A stretch of DNA of 64,000 bases from the NCBI GenBank assembly GCA_023422775.1, contig JAFAGM010000142.1, positions 62,001-126,000 on the forward strand, written 5' to 3'. Within the stretch, counting starts at the first letter, position 1; each line of letters begins with the position of its first letter. Source of the stretch: Pseudomonadota bacterium. GTDB lineage: Bacteria; Pseudomonadota; Alphaproteobacteria; Rhizobiales; Xanthobacteraceae. Under the pieces are notes generated by a model that saw only the letters and a program-made list of their open reading frames with translations, searched no databases and had not been told where the DNA came from. Shown here in pieces: positions 32,398 to 40,094 of the stretch. A program made the translations under genes and the position numbers.

Positions 32398-32582
32398 CCA
32401 CACAACCCGAAATCGGAATGCGCGTCATATGGGAACCGACCGAAGATCGCGGCACCATCATTGCCGTGTCACCGAACAAGAAACGAGTTCAAGTGCAGTG
32501 GGATCATCCTGACGCTGATAGCGGTACACAAGTCACCATGCACGACATTGCACCGCACGTTGGTCTGACACTGTGCCCGTAA
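32394..32582 (+). CDS. Small SH3/KOW-like phage protein (62 aa)
   Basis: ATGA overlap. EIGMRVIWEPTEDRGTIIAV ... VQVQWDHPDADSGTQV is a classic small beta-barrel (SH3/Tudor/KOW-like) profile with alternating hydrophobics and two turns. These folds bind nucleic acid or proline-rich peptide. It overlaps the start of the DUF7192-like gene by ten bases. Confidence 0.6.
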   Translation: MTTQPEIGMRVIWEPTEDRGTIIAVSPNKKRVQVQWDHPDADSGTQVTMHDIAPHVGLTLCP

Positions 32583-33745
32583 TCGTCACTGGCAAAACTT
32601 GGGAATTGCGCGACCGCCTGAAATCATTGGGCGGTCGTTGGAATGCTGATAGCAAGGGTTGGGAATTTCACGCGCTATCAGGCGCACACCGCCGCGAGTT
32701 ATCCGCAACCGTTGGCTTGATCGTCACCGAGAAACCAGAAGAAATCATTTCGCCCTATCAACACTCGCCAATGATCGATGATGACAGCGACAATGATCTA
32801 GATATAGGCGACTTCGGAAAAAGTTCGCGTTCAGTCCGCAGCGGCCGAACCAATATTTTCGGCGATGATCCGACATGGTTCAATGAATTCCGCGATCAAA
32901 ATCCAATTAGCTTTTTCGGCTTTTCCAGCCTTTCGGAATTGGTCAAATATCTTGAAGCGTTGCCGCACAACAAGCGCAACGGACAAGGTTGGACGGGCCG
33001 CGATAGAGAGTGGACACAAACGGAATGCATGGCGGACGCATTCGATATCGCGCGCAACGGTTGGGCGGATGGTGTTGAACTGGCGCGAGAGCTACACGAA
33101 TTGCTTATCGGTCAACACGCCAAAGAACGCAGACGCAAACACAGCATTGCGGGCGGATCGGTAAACATCGGGCGGATGCTTGCAGGTAATCCCGCACATA
33201 TGATCTCTCGCCCCAAACGTGAAGGAAAGAAAATCATCACGTTGTTTGTTGAAGGGTTCATGTCATCGGGCATCGATGCAGAGAACGCAGTAATTCGCGC
33301 GGCACTGATCGGCGCAATTACGGACATTCTCGAAATGAACGGCTATTCTTGTGAAATCGTTTCGATCACCACGGCTGTAACTGTGCGAGGCTATCAGCCA
33401 GCTTATCAGGTTGCGACAACGTTAAAAATCGCTGGCGAAGCACTCAATCTGAATGATGTGATTTTCGCGCTAGGTCATCCCGCTTATTTTCGCCGTCTTG
33501 TTTTCGGATGTGTCGGAAGTGACAACGATTTGCAATCAACTTGGCCATCGATGGGAATGCCTTCCAGAGCATTCGACAATGAACATCCATTGAGCGCAAA
33601 TCAGTTGTACGTCGATAAGATCGGTTTGCAACATCAGCGCAAAATCGACGGTGACATTCTGACCGCTCGCGCAATTCAGATTTGGGATTTGATCGCTCGC
33701 GGCAATTTGCCAATCGAACTCAATCGAGAGGATATAGACGCATGA
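32573..33745 (+). CDS. DUF5710-like plus DUF7192-like phage protein
   Basis: 390 residues from a GTG start. The N-terminal 35 residues (VTGKTWELRDRLKSLGGRWNADSKGWEFHA) match the short DUF5710-type module. An acidic linker (DDDSDNDLDIGDFG) follows. The main domain (ISFFGFSSLSELVKYLEALPHN ... ITLFVEGFMSSGIDAENAVIRAALIGAITDILEMNGYSCEIVSITTAV ... ALGHPAYFRRLVFG) resembles the phage DUF7192 family. The ITLFVEG strand plus a following helix is reminiscent of a VWA-type fold. If so it could be the partner of the CobS-like ATPase, as CobT is of CobS; I did not verify a MIDAS motif. Confidence 0.65.
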   Translation: MPVIVTGKTWELRDRLKSLGGRWNADSKGWEFHALSGAHRRELSATVGLIVTEKPEEIISPYQHSPMIDDDSDNDLDIGDFGKSSRSVRSGRTNIFGDDPTWFNEFRDQNPISFFGFSSLSELVKYLEALPHNKRNGQGWTGRDREWTQTECMADAFDIARNGWADGVELARELHELLIGQHAKERRRKHSIAGGSVNIGRMLAGNPAHMISRPKREGKKIITLFVEGFMSSGIDAENAVIRAALIGAITDILEMNGYSCEIVSITTAVTVRGYQPAYQVATTLKIAGEALNLNDVIFALGHPAYFRRLVFGCVGSDNDLQSTWPSMGMPSRAFDNEHPLSANQLYVDKIGLQHQRKIDGDILTARAIQIWDLIARGNLPIELNREDIDA

Positions 33746-33927
33746 CGCGACAAGGATTGATCCATTACACAGCCGGTTGTCTCAATTGTTCTGCGTCGGT
33801 AGCGGCCCGCAACGCTCAAGCATGGGCACATAATCACGCACGACATACCGGCCACAGCGTTGAACTTCAATTAGGCTGGCGCGTCACCTGTGACAGTCCG
33901 GAAACTTCAAAAGGTAACAAGCAATGA
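33742..33927 (+). CDS. Small zinc-finger-like phage protein (61 aa)
   Basis: ATGA overlap at its start and at its end. HYTAGCLNCSASVAARNAQAW, then AHNHARHTGHSVEL, gives a C-x-x-C ... H-x3-H arrangement typical of a C2H2-like finger common in phage and plasmid proteins. Probably nucleic-acid binding. Confidence 0.6.
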   Translation: MTRQGLIHYTAGCLNCSASVAARNAQAWAHNHARHTGHSVELQLGWRVTCDSPETSKGNKQ

Positions 33928-34181
33928 TCATTGCAATGATTAAAGGCGCAACGCGCATTTGCGGAAAAGCGCAAGGATATCTCGGATTGCCAATTCGCGA
34001 TATCGTCCTTATCGATAAGACAACCGGGCACTATACGCCAGCGATGGAAACCGCTTGGACGCCGACGCCTGATCAGATTGAACGCATAAATAAGGGCGCA
34101 AATATCATCGTTAGAATTTTAGGCGAAGTTCCGCCGCCGATGATGCTGGACGTTGACACGGAACTTCCGAAAGACGATTGA
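33924..34181 (+). CDS. Hypothetical phage protein (85 aa)
   Basis: Coupled to the preceding gene by ATGA. An N-terminal amphipathic stretch (IIAMIKGATRICGKAQGYLG), then a PTPDQIERINKGANIIVRILG segment and an acidic C-terminus (DVDTELPKDD). No family recognised. Last gene of this rightward cluster; 31 bases separate it from the excisionase-like gene. Confidence 0.55.
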   Translation: MIIAMIKGATRICGKAQGYLGLPIRDIVLIDKTTGHYTPAMETAWTPTPDQIERINKGANIIVRILGEVPPPMMLDVDTELPKDD

Positions 34182-34212
34182 CCGATAACTTTCCACTCGG
34201 TAAGTTGGCGGG

Positions 34213-34458
34213 ATGAACTTTCAGCCCGCCGCCTTCAATCTCGCCGACGCCGCCGCCTATTGCGGCTTGTCCGTCCCGACATTCGAGAAGGTTTGCCCGA
34301 TAAAGCCGATTGCGTTCACGGATAGCGCTCGCGGAAACAGATACTTGCGCGTGCGGCTTGACGAATGGCTGTTGAAGCTAGACCCTAATGGAGAACGCCC
34401 AAGCGGGCGGCAATTTGGGGATCGGTTACGTGGTCGCAGTGAAGTTGCAAGGGCTTAA
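34213..34458 (+). CDS. Excisionase / AlpA-like HTH protein
   Basis: 81 residues with FNLADAAAYCGLSVPTFEKVCP (helix-turn-helix), then ARGNRYLRVRLDEWL, the winged segment of MerR/HTH_17-type phage excisionases. It overlaps the integrase start by 71 bases in a different frame, so the two are translationally linked. Likely directs or represses prophage excision together with the integrase. Confidence 0.7.
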   Translation: MNFQPAAFNLADAAAYCGLSVPTFEKVCPIKPIAFTDSARGNRYLRVRLDEWLLKLDPNGERPSGRQFGDRLRGRSEVARA

Positions 34459-35542
34459 AATAGCGAAAGCACGCGGCAAATATTACGTGTATGTACGCGC
34501 TACCGGCAAGAAAATCCTAAACGGTTTTGAAGGCGACAAAGACGCGTTAAAGAAACGTCTCGCCATGCCTGACATGATCGGCATTTACAACGCACAACGT
34601 AAACGCGATTTGCAATCGTTCCCTGATGGCACATTGGGTTGGCTTGTTGCTTGGTTCATTGACGCGGATCAATGCCCGGAATTCAAAGCGTTGGCTGAAA
34701 GCACGCGTGAAGGATACAAAGAAAGTTTGAAATGGTTAGAACCCGAATACGATACGGAATTGAACGCTATCAGCGAAACGTCGCTTTATAGTGTTAGGGA
34801 TCAGTGCGCTAAAGAAAAATGGAACGATTTCGCCGATCGGACAATGACAGCACTTTCGACAATGTTCCGCGCGGCGGTAAAGCGCGGCAAAATGGCGAAC
34901 AATCCGGCGAAAGATATTGAACGTTTAAGGAAGCCAAATAAAAACGCTAATCGCGAATGGCGCCCTAATGAATGGAACGCCGCATGGAACGCCGCCACTT
35001 TAAAACAGAAAATCGTTATGATGCTCGCTCGCCATATCGGATATCGCGGGCAAAGTATCGTCAAAACTCAATGGTCGCATTATCAATCCGATGATGATTA
35101 CGGAATGTGTTTCCGTTTCACTCATAAGAAAAACGACGAAATTCATTGGATACCCGCGCCGATCGAACTGCAAACGTTTCTTGGTTCGCTAACTCAAACT
35201 TCAACGTTCATTGCAGTAAAGAACAATGGGATGCCTTGGCGCGATGAAGAACAATTGCAGAAATCGTTTAGCAATTTTACTGCATCGCTTGTCAAACGCG
35301 GGCTTGTTGAACCGGGCTTAACGTTGCATGGGTTGCGAGTGACGTTTTCCGCAGCAATCAAGCGTGACGCGTTGAAACGCAAGGAAGCTATTCCGAGCAA
35401 CGCCGCAGTTGCCGCCGCTCTTGGCGATCGTGACGAACGCATGGGCGCGCATTATACCCGCCATGTCGAAAACGAAATCAAAGTCATTGAAGCTTTCCCG
35501 AAACCAAATTTACCACTCGGAAAGGATAAAGGGGAAACCTGA
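34388..35542 (+). CDS. Tyrosine recombinase / phage integrase
   Basis: 384 residues. A core-binding helical domain (TREGYKESLKWLEPEYD) precedes a catalytic domain with the R-H-R-Y set: R220 in ARHIGYRGQ, H314 and R317 in HGLRVTF, and Y356 in MGAHYTRHVEN. It integrates and excises the prophage. The start at 34,388 lies inside the excisionase-like gene; a downstream GTG is possible but would trim only about 15 residues of no known importance. It is the last phage gene, placing attR just downstream. Confidence 0.88.
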   Translation: MENAQAGGNLGIGYVVAVKLQGLKIAKARGKYYVYVRATGKKILNGFEGDKDALKKRLAMPDMIGIYNAQRKRDLQSFPDGTLGWLVAWFIDADQCPEFKALAESTREGYKESLKWLEPEYDTELNAISETSLYSVRDQCAKEKWNDFADRTMTALSTMFRAAVKRGKMANNPAKDIERLRKPNKNANREWRPNEWNAAWNAATLKQKIVMMLARHIGYRGQSIVKTQWSHYQSDDDYGMCFRFTHKKNDEIHWIPAPIELQTFLGSLTQTSTFIAVKNNGMPWRDEEQLQKSFSNFTASLVKRGLVEPGLTLHGLRVTFSAAIKRDALKRKEAIPSNAAVAAALGDRDERMGAHYTRHVENEIKVIEAFPKPNLPLGKDKGET

Positions 35543-35638
35543 CTTGGAAAACGGACGTCTGATTTTGGAAAACAGAACGCTTCCGGAACGGGTTAAACAT
35601 TTGAAAAATATGTATTTTTCGGGATTATCAGGAAGGTA

Positions 35639-35663
35639 GGGAGGACGCTGAGAACGTCCTCCC
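35639..35663 (+). terminator. Terminator hairpin at the prophage edge
   Basis: Perfect 9-bp stem GGGAGGACG/CGTCCTCCC around CTGAGAA, then TTGTCT. It lies 97 bases after the integrase stop and probably ends its transcript. The T tract is weak. Confidence 0.6.
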
Positions 35664-36002
35664 TTGTCTCGCCGGTCTTTTCGCGCCGGAGCCGGGATCA
35701 CATCCCCACCCCTCCCGCGCGATGACCAAACTGTTCGACACCACCTGTGTATCAACCGCGCCGGCAATCCCTGGGACAAGCCGGCGCTGCCTGATGCGTT
35801 CCACTCTACGCAGCCCGAGGCGGGATCGCCAACCCCATAGTTAAATTTACCTTAACAACGCAAAGCCGCACCCGCTGCGGCCAAATCGGGGCGGCGGGCA
35901 TGGACGCTGCAAAGCCTCTCCTGCACAACGAACAAGGGACGGCGCGTGCACGAAAGCGGGACAGATGTGTCCCGCCAAGGCCCGCCGGAGACGAGGATCG
36001 AG
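35664..36002. other. Prophage-host junction region, no convincing gene
   Basis: 339 bases without a credible gene. Composition shifts here from phage-like to GC-rich host-like. A 19-base sequence beginning TCACATCCCCACCCC (35,698) recurs at 44,425 in host DNA. No tRNA gene is visible, so the integrase target is not a tRNA 3-prime end in this interval. The attR core cannot be fixed without the left end. Confidence 0.45.
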
Positions 36003-36557
36003 ATGAAACACCCATCATGTCGTGAGTTCTTCGCCTATTGGGATGCCAGGCGGGGCGATGGGCGGGCGCCAGACCGCAGCGAGATCGAGCCCGACGCGGT
36101 GCGCGAGCTGCTCGGCGACATCTTCGTGCTGTCCTACGACAACCACGCCGGCTACCCGTTTCGCGTTGCCGGCACCCGGGTCTCTGCCCTGCTCGGCCGC
36201 GACCTCAAGGACACCAGCTTCTCGGCCCTGTTTGCACCGGACAGCCGCCGCGAGATCGAGGAGATCGTAAGCTACGTCGCCGAGGAAATGCTGGCGGCAA
36301 TCGCCGGCATTACCGCGACCGCAGAAGACGGATCGACCGCGCATCTGGAACTGCTGCTGCTGCCGTTCAACAACCGCGCGCACGCCCCGATCAGCCTGAC
36401 CGGCGTGCTGGCGCCGTTCGAAAACGATCTCGGCGCCATCAGGGATTTCAAGGTGACGTCGTGGCGCTACCTGCACCGGCCGCAAAAGCTGGTTCCGCGC
36501 GCCCTGCGCAAGCTCGCGATCGCACGCGGCTTCATGGTGTATGAGGGCCTGCGGTAA
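36003..36557 (+). CDS. PAS_5 (DUF1457) domain protein
   Basis: 184 residues: HPSCREFFAYWDARRGDGRAPDRSEIEP, then GDIFVLSYDNHAGYPFRVAGTRVSALLGRDLKDTSFSALF, the PAS_5 signature of Rhizobiales sensory-like proteins with an unknown ligand. It has no attached output domain. Start ATG at 36,003 with GAGGATC upstream; a GTG 57 bases earlier is possible. It is the first host gene beside the prophage. Likely a small signal or cyclic-di-GMP related adaptor; not established. Confidence 0.78.
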   Translation: MKHPSCREFFAYWDARRGDGRAPDRSEIEPDAVRELLGDIFVLSYDNHAGYPFRVAGTRVSALLGRDLKDTSFSALFAPDSRREIEEIVSYVAEEMLAAIAGITATAEDGSTAHLELLLLPFNNRAHAPISLTGVLAPFENDLGAIRDFKVTSWRYLHRPQKLVPRALRKLAIARGFMVYEGLR

Positions 36558-36562
36558 CCGAA

Positions 36563-38299
36563 CTACCGCGGCAGCAGGTTGGTCTTCGCCACGTCGATCA
36601 CCTCGTCGCCGCGGCCGCTCATCACGGCACGGAGCACCCAGAGGCTGAAGCCCTTGATCTGCTCTGCCGTGATCGTCGGCGGCATCGACAGTTCCTGGGT
36701 CGCGGTGACGACATCGAGGACAGCCGGGCCGTCATGGGCCAGTACATTGCCGATCGCGTTCGGCAGCTCGCCCGGATCCTCCACCCGCACCGCATGAATG
36801 CCCATGGCGCGGGCCATCGCTGCGAAATCCGGGTTCTTCAGATCGACGCCAGTCTCGATGAATCCGGACGCCTTCATTTCCATCGCGACAAAGCCAAGTA
36901 CGCCGTTGTTGAAGATCACGACCTTCACCGGCAGTTTCATCTGCGTCAGCGTGATCAGGTCGCCCATCAGCATGGCAAAACCGCCATCGCCGGACATCGA
37001 GATGACCTGCCGCCCCTGCTGCGACGCCTGCGCGCCGATCGCCTGCGCCATGGCGTTGGCCATCGAGCCGTGGACGAAGGATCCGATCAGGCGCCGGCGG
37101 CCGTTCATCGCCAGATAGCGCGCAGCCCAGATCGTGGGCGTACCGACGTCGGCGGTAAACACCGCATCCTCCGACGCCTGCTCGCTGAGGAGACGCGCCA
37201 GATATTGCGGGTGGATCGGCTTTTGCCCGGGCGTGCCCCTGGCGAGGTCGTCCAGCCCGGCGCGGGCCTTCTTGTAGTGAGCCAGGCTGGCGTCCAGATG
37301 CTTGCGATCCGTCTTCGTCTTCAGTTTCGGCAGCAGTGCACCGATGGTGGCGCCGACGTCGCCGACGATGCCAAGGTCGAGTTTGCAGCGCCGTCCGAGG
37401 TTTTCCGGCCGGATGTCGACCTGAGCAACCTTCGCATCCGTCGGCAGGAACTGCTTGTAGGGAAAGTCTGTCCCCAGCATCAGCAACACGTCGCAGGCAT
37501 GCATCGCCGCATAGCCGGACGAGAAGCCGATGAAGCCGGTCATGCCGACATCGTAGGGATTGTCGTACTCGACATGGTCCTTGCCGCCGAGCGCGTGCAC
37601 GATCGGAGCCTTGAGCGTTTCGGCCAGCCGCATCAGGCCGGCATGGGCGCCGGCGCAACCGCGGCCGCAGAACAGCGTGACGCGCCCGGCGCCGTTGAGA
37701 AGTTCGGCCAGGGCGACGAGTTCGGCTTCCGCCGGCAGCACGATCGGCACGGGCGGCAGCAGCCCTCCGTTCGGCGTGACGTCGCGCGTCGGCGATGGAC
37801 GCAGCGCGACATCGCCCGGCAGCACGATCACGGCAACCCCGCGCCGACCTACCGCCGCGCGAATGGCGTTTTCCAGCACGTAAGGCAATTGCGCCGGATC
37901 GGAAATCAGTTCGCAGTAATGGCTGCATTCCCGGAACAAATCCTGCGGATGCGTCTCCTGGAAATAGCCACCGCCGATTTCGGCTGACGGAATCTGCGCG
38001 GCAATCGCCAGCACCGGCGTACGACTGCGGTGCGCGTCGAACAGGCCGTTGATGAGATGCAGATTGCCGGGGCCGCACGATCCCGCACACACCGCCAGTT
38101 CGCCCGTGATCTGCGCTTCACCCGCGGCGGCGAAGGCTGCGACCTCCTCATGCCGGACGTGAATCCAGTCGATGGCCTTTCGTTTGCGCAGCGCGTCGGT
38201 GAGGCCGTTCAGGCTGTCGCCCACGACGCCGAAGATGCGTTTGACGCCGGCCTGGGCCAGCGTCTCGGCGATGAGGTCCGCGACATTGTCGATCTTCAT
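36563..38299 (-). CDS. poxB: Pyruvate dehydrogenase (quinone) / pyruvate oxidase-type ThDP enzyme
   Basis: 578 residues, about the length of E. coli PoxB, with the ThDP-enzyme features: HEEVAAFAAAGEAQ (catalytic Glu region), CAGSCGPGNLHLINGLFDAHRSRTPV, an FAD-binding middle domain, GSMANAMAQAIGAQ, and the ThDP Mg site MSGDGGFAMLMGDL ... NNGVLGF. The C-terminus IKGFSLWVLRAVMSGRGDEVIDVAKTN matches the membrane-associating end of PoxB. It oxidises pyruvate to acetate and CO2 and passes electrons to ubiquinone at the inner membrane. Convergent with the PAS gene. High identity by eye to PoxB. Confidence 0.88.
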   Translation of the reverse strand: MKIDNVADLIAETLAQAGVKRIFGVVGDSLNGLTDALRKRKAIDWIHVRHEEVAAFAAAGEAQITGELAVCAGSCGPGNLHLINGLFDAHRSRTPVLAIAAQIPSAEIGGGYFQETHPQDLFRECSHYCELISDPAQLPYVLENAIRAAVGRRGVAVIVLPGDVALRPSPTRDVTPNGGLLPPVPIVLPAEAELVALAELLNGAGRVTLFCGRGCAGAHAGLMRLAETLKAPIVHALGGKDHVEYDNPYDVGMTGFIGFSSGYAAMHACDVLLMLGTDFPYKQFLPTDAKVAQVDIRPENLGRRCKLDLGIVGDVGATIGALLPKLKTKTDRKHLDASLAHYKKARAGLDDLARGTPGQKPIHPQYLARLLSEQASEDAVFTADVGTPTIWAARYLAMNGRRRLIGSFVHGSMANAMAQAIGAQASQQGRQVISMSGDGGFAMLMGDLITLTQMKLPVKVVIFNNGVLGFVAMEMKASGFIETGVDLKNPDFAAMARAMGIHAVRVEDPGELPNAIGNVLAHDGPAVLDVVTATQELSMPPTITAEQIKGFSLWVLRAVMSGRGDEVIDVAKTNLLPR

Positions 38300-38314
38300 G
38301 CTGCGTGATCCTTC

Positions 38315-39088
38315 TCAGCGGCCGCTGAATTTCGCTGCGCGCTTCTCGAGGAAAGCATTGCGCCCTTCAACCGCATCGGCACTGAGGCGGATCTCCGCCT
38401 GTGTCTCGATCTCGCGGCGGAACTGCTCGGCATAGGTGGCATGTTCGCTCTCGTCGATCAGGCGGCGTGTCGCGACCAGCGCGCGCGTCGGGCCATCCGC
38501 GAGCCTGTGCGCCAGCGCCAGCGCGCCGTCGCGAAGTTCCCCTTCGTCAAACACGTCGCGGACCAGGCCCCATTCCCTGGCCTGATCAGCCGTGAGAGGC
38601 TCGTTGGTCATCATCAATTCGAGCGCGCGCTGCCGGCCGACAAGGCGCGGCAACAGCCAGGTCGAGCCCAGGTCGGGCACCAGCGCGATGCGGCTGAACA
38701 CCTGGATGAACTTCGCCGAGCGCGCCGCGACGATCGCGTCGCCGGCCATGGCGAGGCTGAACCCGCCGCCCGCGGCCACGCCATTGACGGCCATCACCAC
38801 CGGCACGCGGCATTCGCGCAATGCCTTGAATGTCGGCCAGTAGTACTTCATGACACCCGCGACGATGTCGTCACCCAGGATCTGCGCCGCCTTGAGATTT
38901 TGCCCCGAGCAGAAACCGCGGCCGGCGCCCGTGACGACCAGCGCCCTCACCTCCGGATCACCAGTCATCTCGCCAATGGCGATGGCAAGGTCGCCCAACA
39001 GATCCGGCGTCATGGCGTTCAGGGTCGACGGCTCATCCAGCGTCAGCACGCCGACGCTCCCGTCACGCTCTCGCTTTACTCCCGGCAT
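38315..39088 (-). CDS. Enoyl-CoA hydratase/isomerase family protein (PaaG-like)
   Basis: 257 residues of the crotonase fold: GRGFCSGQNLK (oxyanion strand), VNGVAAGGGFSLAMAGDAIVAARSAKF, and ALVPDLGSTWLLPRLVG with the PaaG-type Asp in place of the second hydratase Glu. The ALVPDxGSTWLLP phrase favours a PaaG-type 1,2-epoxyphenylacetyl-CoA isomerase over a plain hydratase, though the substrate is not certain. GGAGG precedes the ATG at 39,088, so the longer frame is rejected. Sixteen bases upstream of poxB and probably co-transcribed. Confidence 0.82.
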   Translation of the reverse strand: MPGVKRERDGSVGVLTLDEPSTLNAMTPDLLGDLAIAIGEMTGDPEVRALVVTGAGRGFCSGQNLKAAQILGDDIVAGVMKYYWPTFKALRECRVPVVMAVNGVAAGGGFSLAMAGDAIVAARSAKFIQVFSRIALVPDLGSTWLLPRLVGRQRALELMMTNEPLTADQAREWGLVRDVFDEGELRDGALALAHRLADGPTRALVATRRLIDESEHATYAEQFRREIETQAEIRLSADAVEGRNAFLEKRAAKFSGR

Positions 39089-39207
39089 ATCGAAACCTCC
39101 GTTCGCATTTTTGGCCGGCCCGGCCGGGCGCAGCATTCCCGGTGATGGTACCGAAACAATGCGACAAAGGACAATCGGCTTATCCGGCGTGACCTAAATC
39201 GACGTTC

Positions 39208-39345
39208 TCAGGGATCGATGGGATCAGGACATCCGGAATTTCCAACCAACGGCAGCGACATTCGACCTCCGTTGGCGCGATAGGCATACTCTTTTCGATG
39301 CTCGTAATATCGTTCGAGATCGTGCAGCTTCTGATCTATTTCCAC
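39208..39345 (-). CDS. Small hypothetical protein (45 aa)
   Basis: A GTG start preceded by an excellent GGGGGAG ribosome binding site gives EIDQKLHDLERYYEHRKEYAYR followed by a glycine/proline tail. The charged N-terminal helix looks like genuine coding sequence. The frame extends 35 codons further 5-prime without a better signal. Lies downstream of the universal stress protein gene on the same strand. Function unknown. Confidence 0.5.
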   Translation of the reverse strand: MEIDQKLHDLERYYEHRKEYAYRANGGRMSLPLVGNSGCPDPIDP

Positions 39346-39471
39346 CGCGCTCCCCCAGGACTCACCGTCCTGGTATTCAGCACATGGCTGCTGTTCCGCA
39401 GCATGATGGCATCTGCTGAATTCCCCTACGCCGACAACGAAGAATAGCAACCCCTCGCCTGGCGCGGCATT

Positions 39472-39855
39472 TCACCGACAAACCAGTACGGGGGTTTTCG
39501 CGTAGGTCAGGACCTTGTTTGTCACACTGCCGATCAGAAGCGTGGAAAGTCCGCTACGCCCATGCCATGACATGACAATGAGATTGCAGCCTTTGTCCTC
39601 GGCCGCGGCGATGATGGCTCGATCAGGTTGCACGTTCTCCACTTGAATCGTCTCGCAGGGAACACCGACCTCCCGGGCCGCATTTTCCGCGCGATCCAAC
39701 GGGTCCGCAAAGTCGCCTGTGACGGCAAGAAGCGGTTCGACGACGTGGATTATCGACACCTTGGCTCCAACGGACTTCGCCAGCGCCAACCCATGAGCCA
39801 CCCCCCGCTCTGCTAACTCTGACCCATCTGTCGGAATGAGGATATGCCGGTACAT
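39472..39855 (-). CDS. Universal stress protein (UspA family)
   Basis: 127 residues, a single Usp domain: YRHILIPTDGSELAERGVAHGLAL at the N-terminus and DLIVMSWHGRSGLSTLLIGSVTNKVLTYAKTPVLVCR at the end. The G-x2-G-x9-G(S/T) ATP-binding pattern reads GRSGLSTLLIGSVTNKV, so ATP binding is likely. It is slightly shorter than the usual 140-150 residues because the central acidic loop is reduced. Cytoplasmic stress response. Confidence 0.85.
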   Translation of the reverse strand: MYRHILIPTDGSELAERGVAHGLALAKSVGAKVSIIHVVEPLLAVTGDFADPLDRAENAAREVGVPCETIQVENVQPDRAIIAAAEDKGCNLIVMSWHGRSGLSTLLIGSVTNKVLTYAKTPVLVCR

Positions 39856-40094
39856 GCTTCATCTCCCAATCGTCTGGAGGTATCGATACCGTCCGAAGGC
39901 AAGCTGGGCTCCGCATTCCGGATGCAGCTTGAGATAAATCAATCGGTCGACACATCGTGCTGCGACCCGGAACATCTACACATCGACCCACCCCAACCTC
40001 CGGAGATGCCCGCTTCCGCGCCGCTATGCCGGGCATGAAGTAGATCAGAACGCTTTCGAGAAGTCCGGCGGCCCGCGCTCGGCAAGGGCAGCAT
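39856..40094. other. Intergenic, nothing recognised
   Basis: 239 bases between the universal stress and TAXI genes. Short open frames here have no plausible start signals or protein-like sequence. Contains no strong hairpin that I can see. Confidence 0.3.

Larger units (their letters stand above)
1..35640. mobile_element. Prophage, right-hand part
   Basis: Contiguous phage gene content: primase-helicase, polymerase, ssDNA-binding protein, tail operon with chaperone frameshift, lysis genes, and a tyrosine integrase as the last gene before host DNA. Base composition is visibly less GC-rich than the chromosome after 35.9 kb, and genes overlap by 1-8 bases almost everywhere. The left end is not in the window, because a phage primase gene already runs at base 185. 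The right junction (attR) must lie between the integrase stop (35,542) and the PAS gene (36,003). No head genes are seen. The exact right edge is inferred. Confidence 0.93.

Noticed and set aside
35510..35779. Leftward 89-codon frame across the integrase end and the junction
   Set aside because: Crosses a terminator hairpin and the composition change; the sequence is not protein-like throughout.
36732..38090. Long + and - strand frames over the pyruvate oxidase gene
   Set aside because: They are shadows of high-GC coding DNA; the poxB frame has full family motifs.
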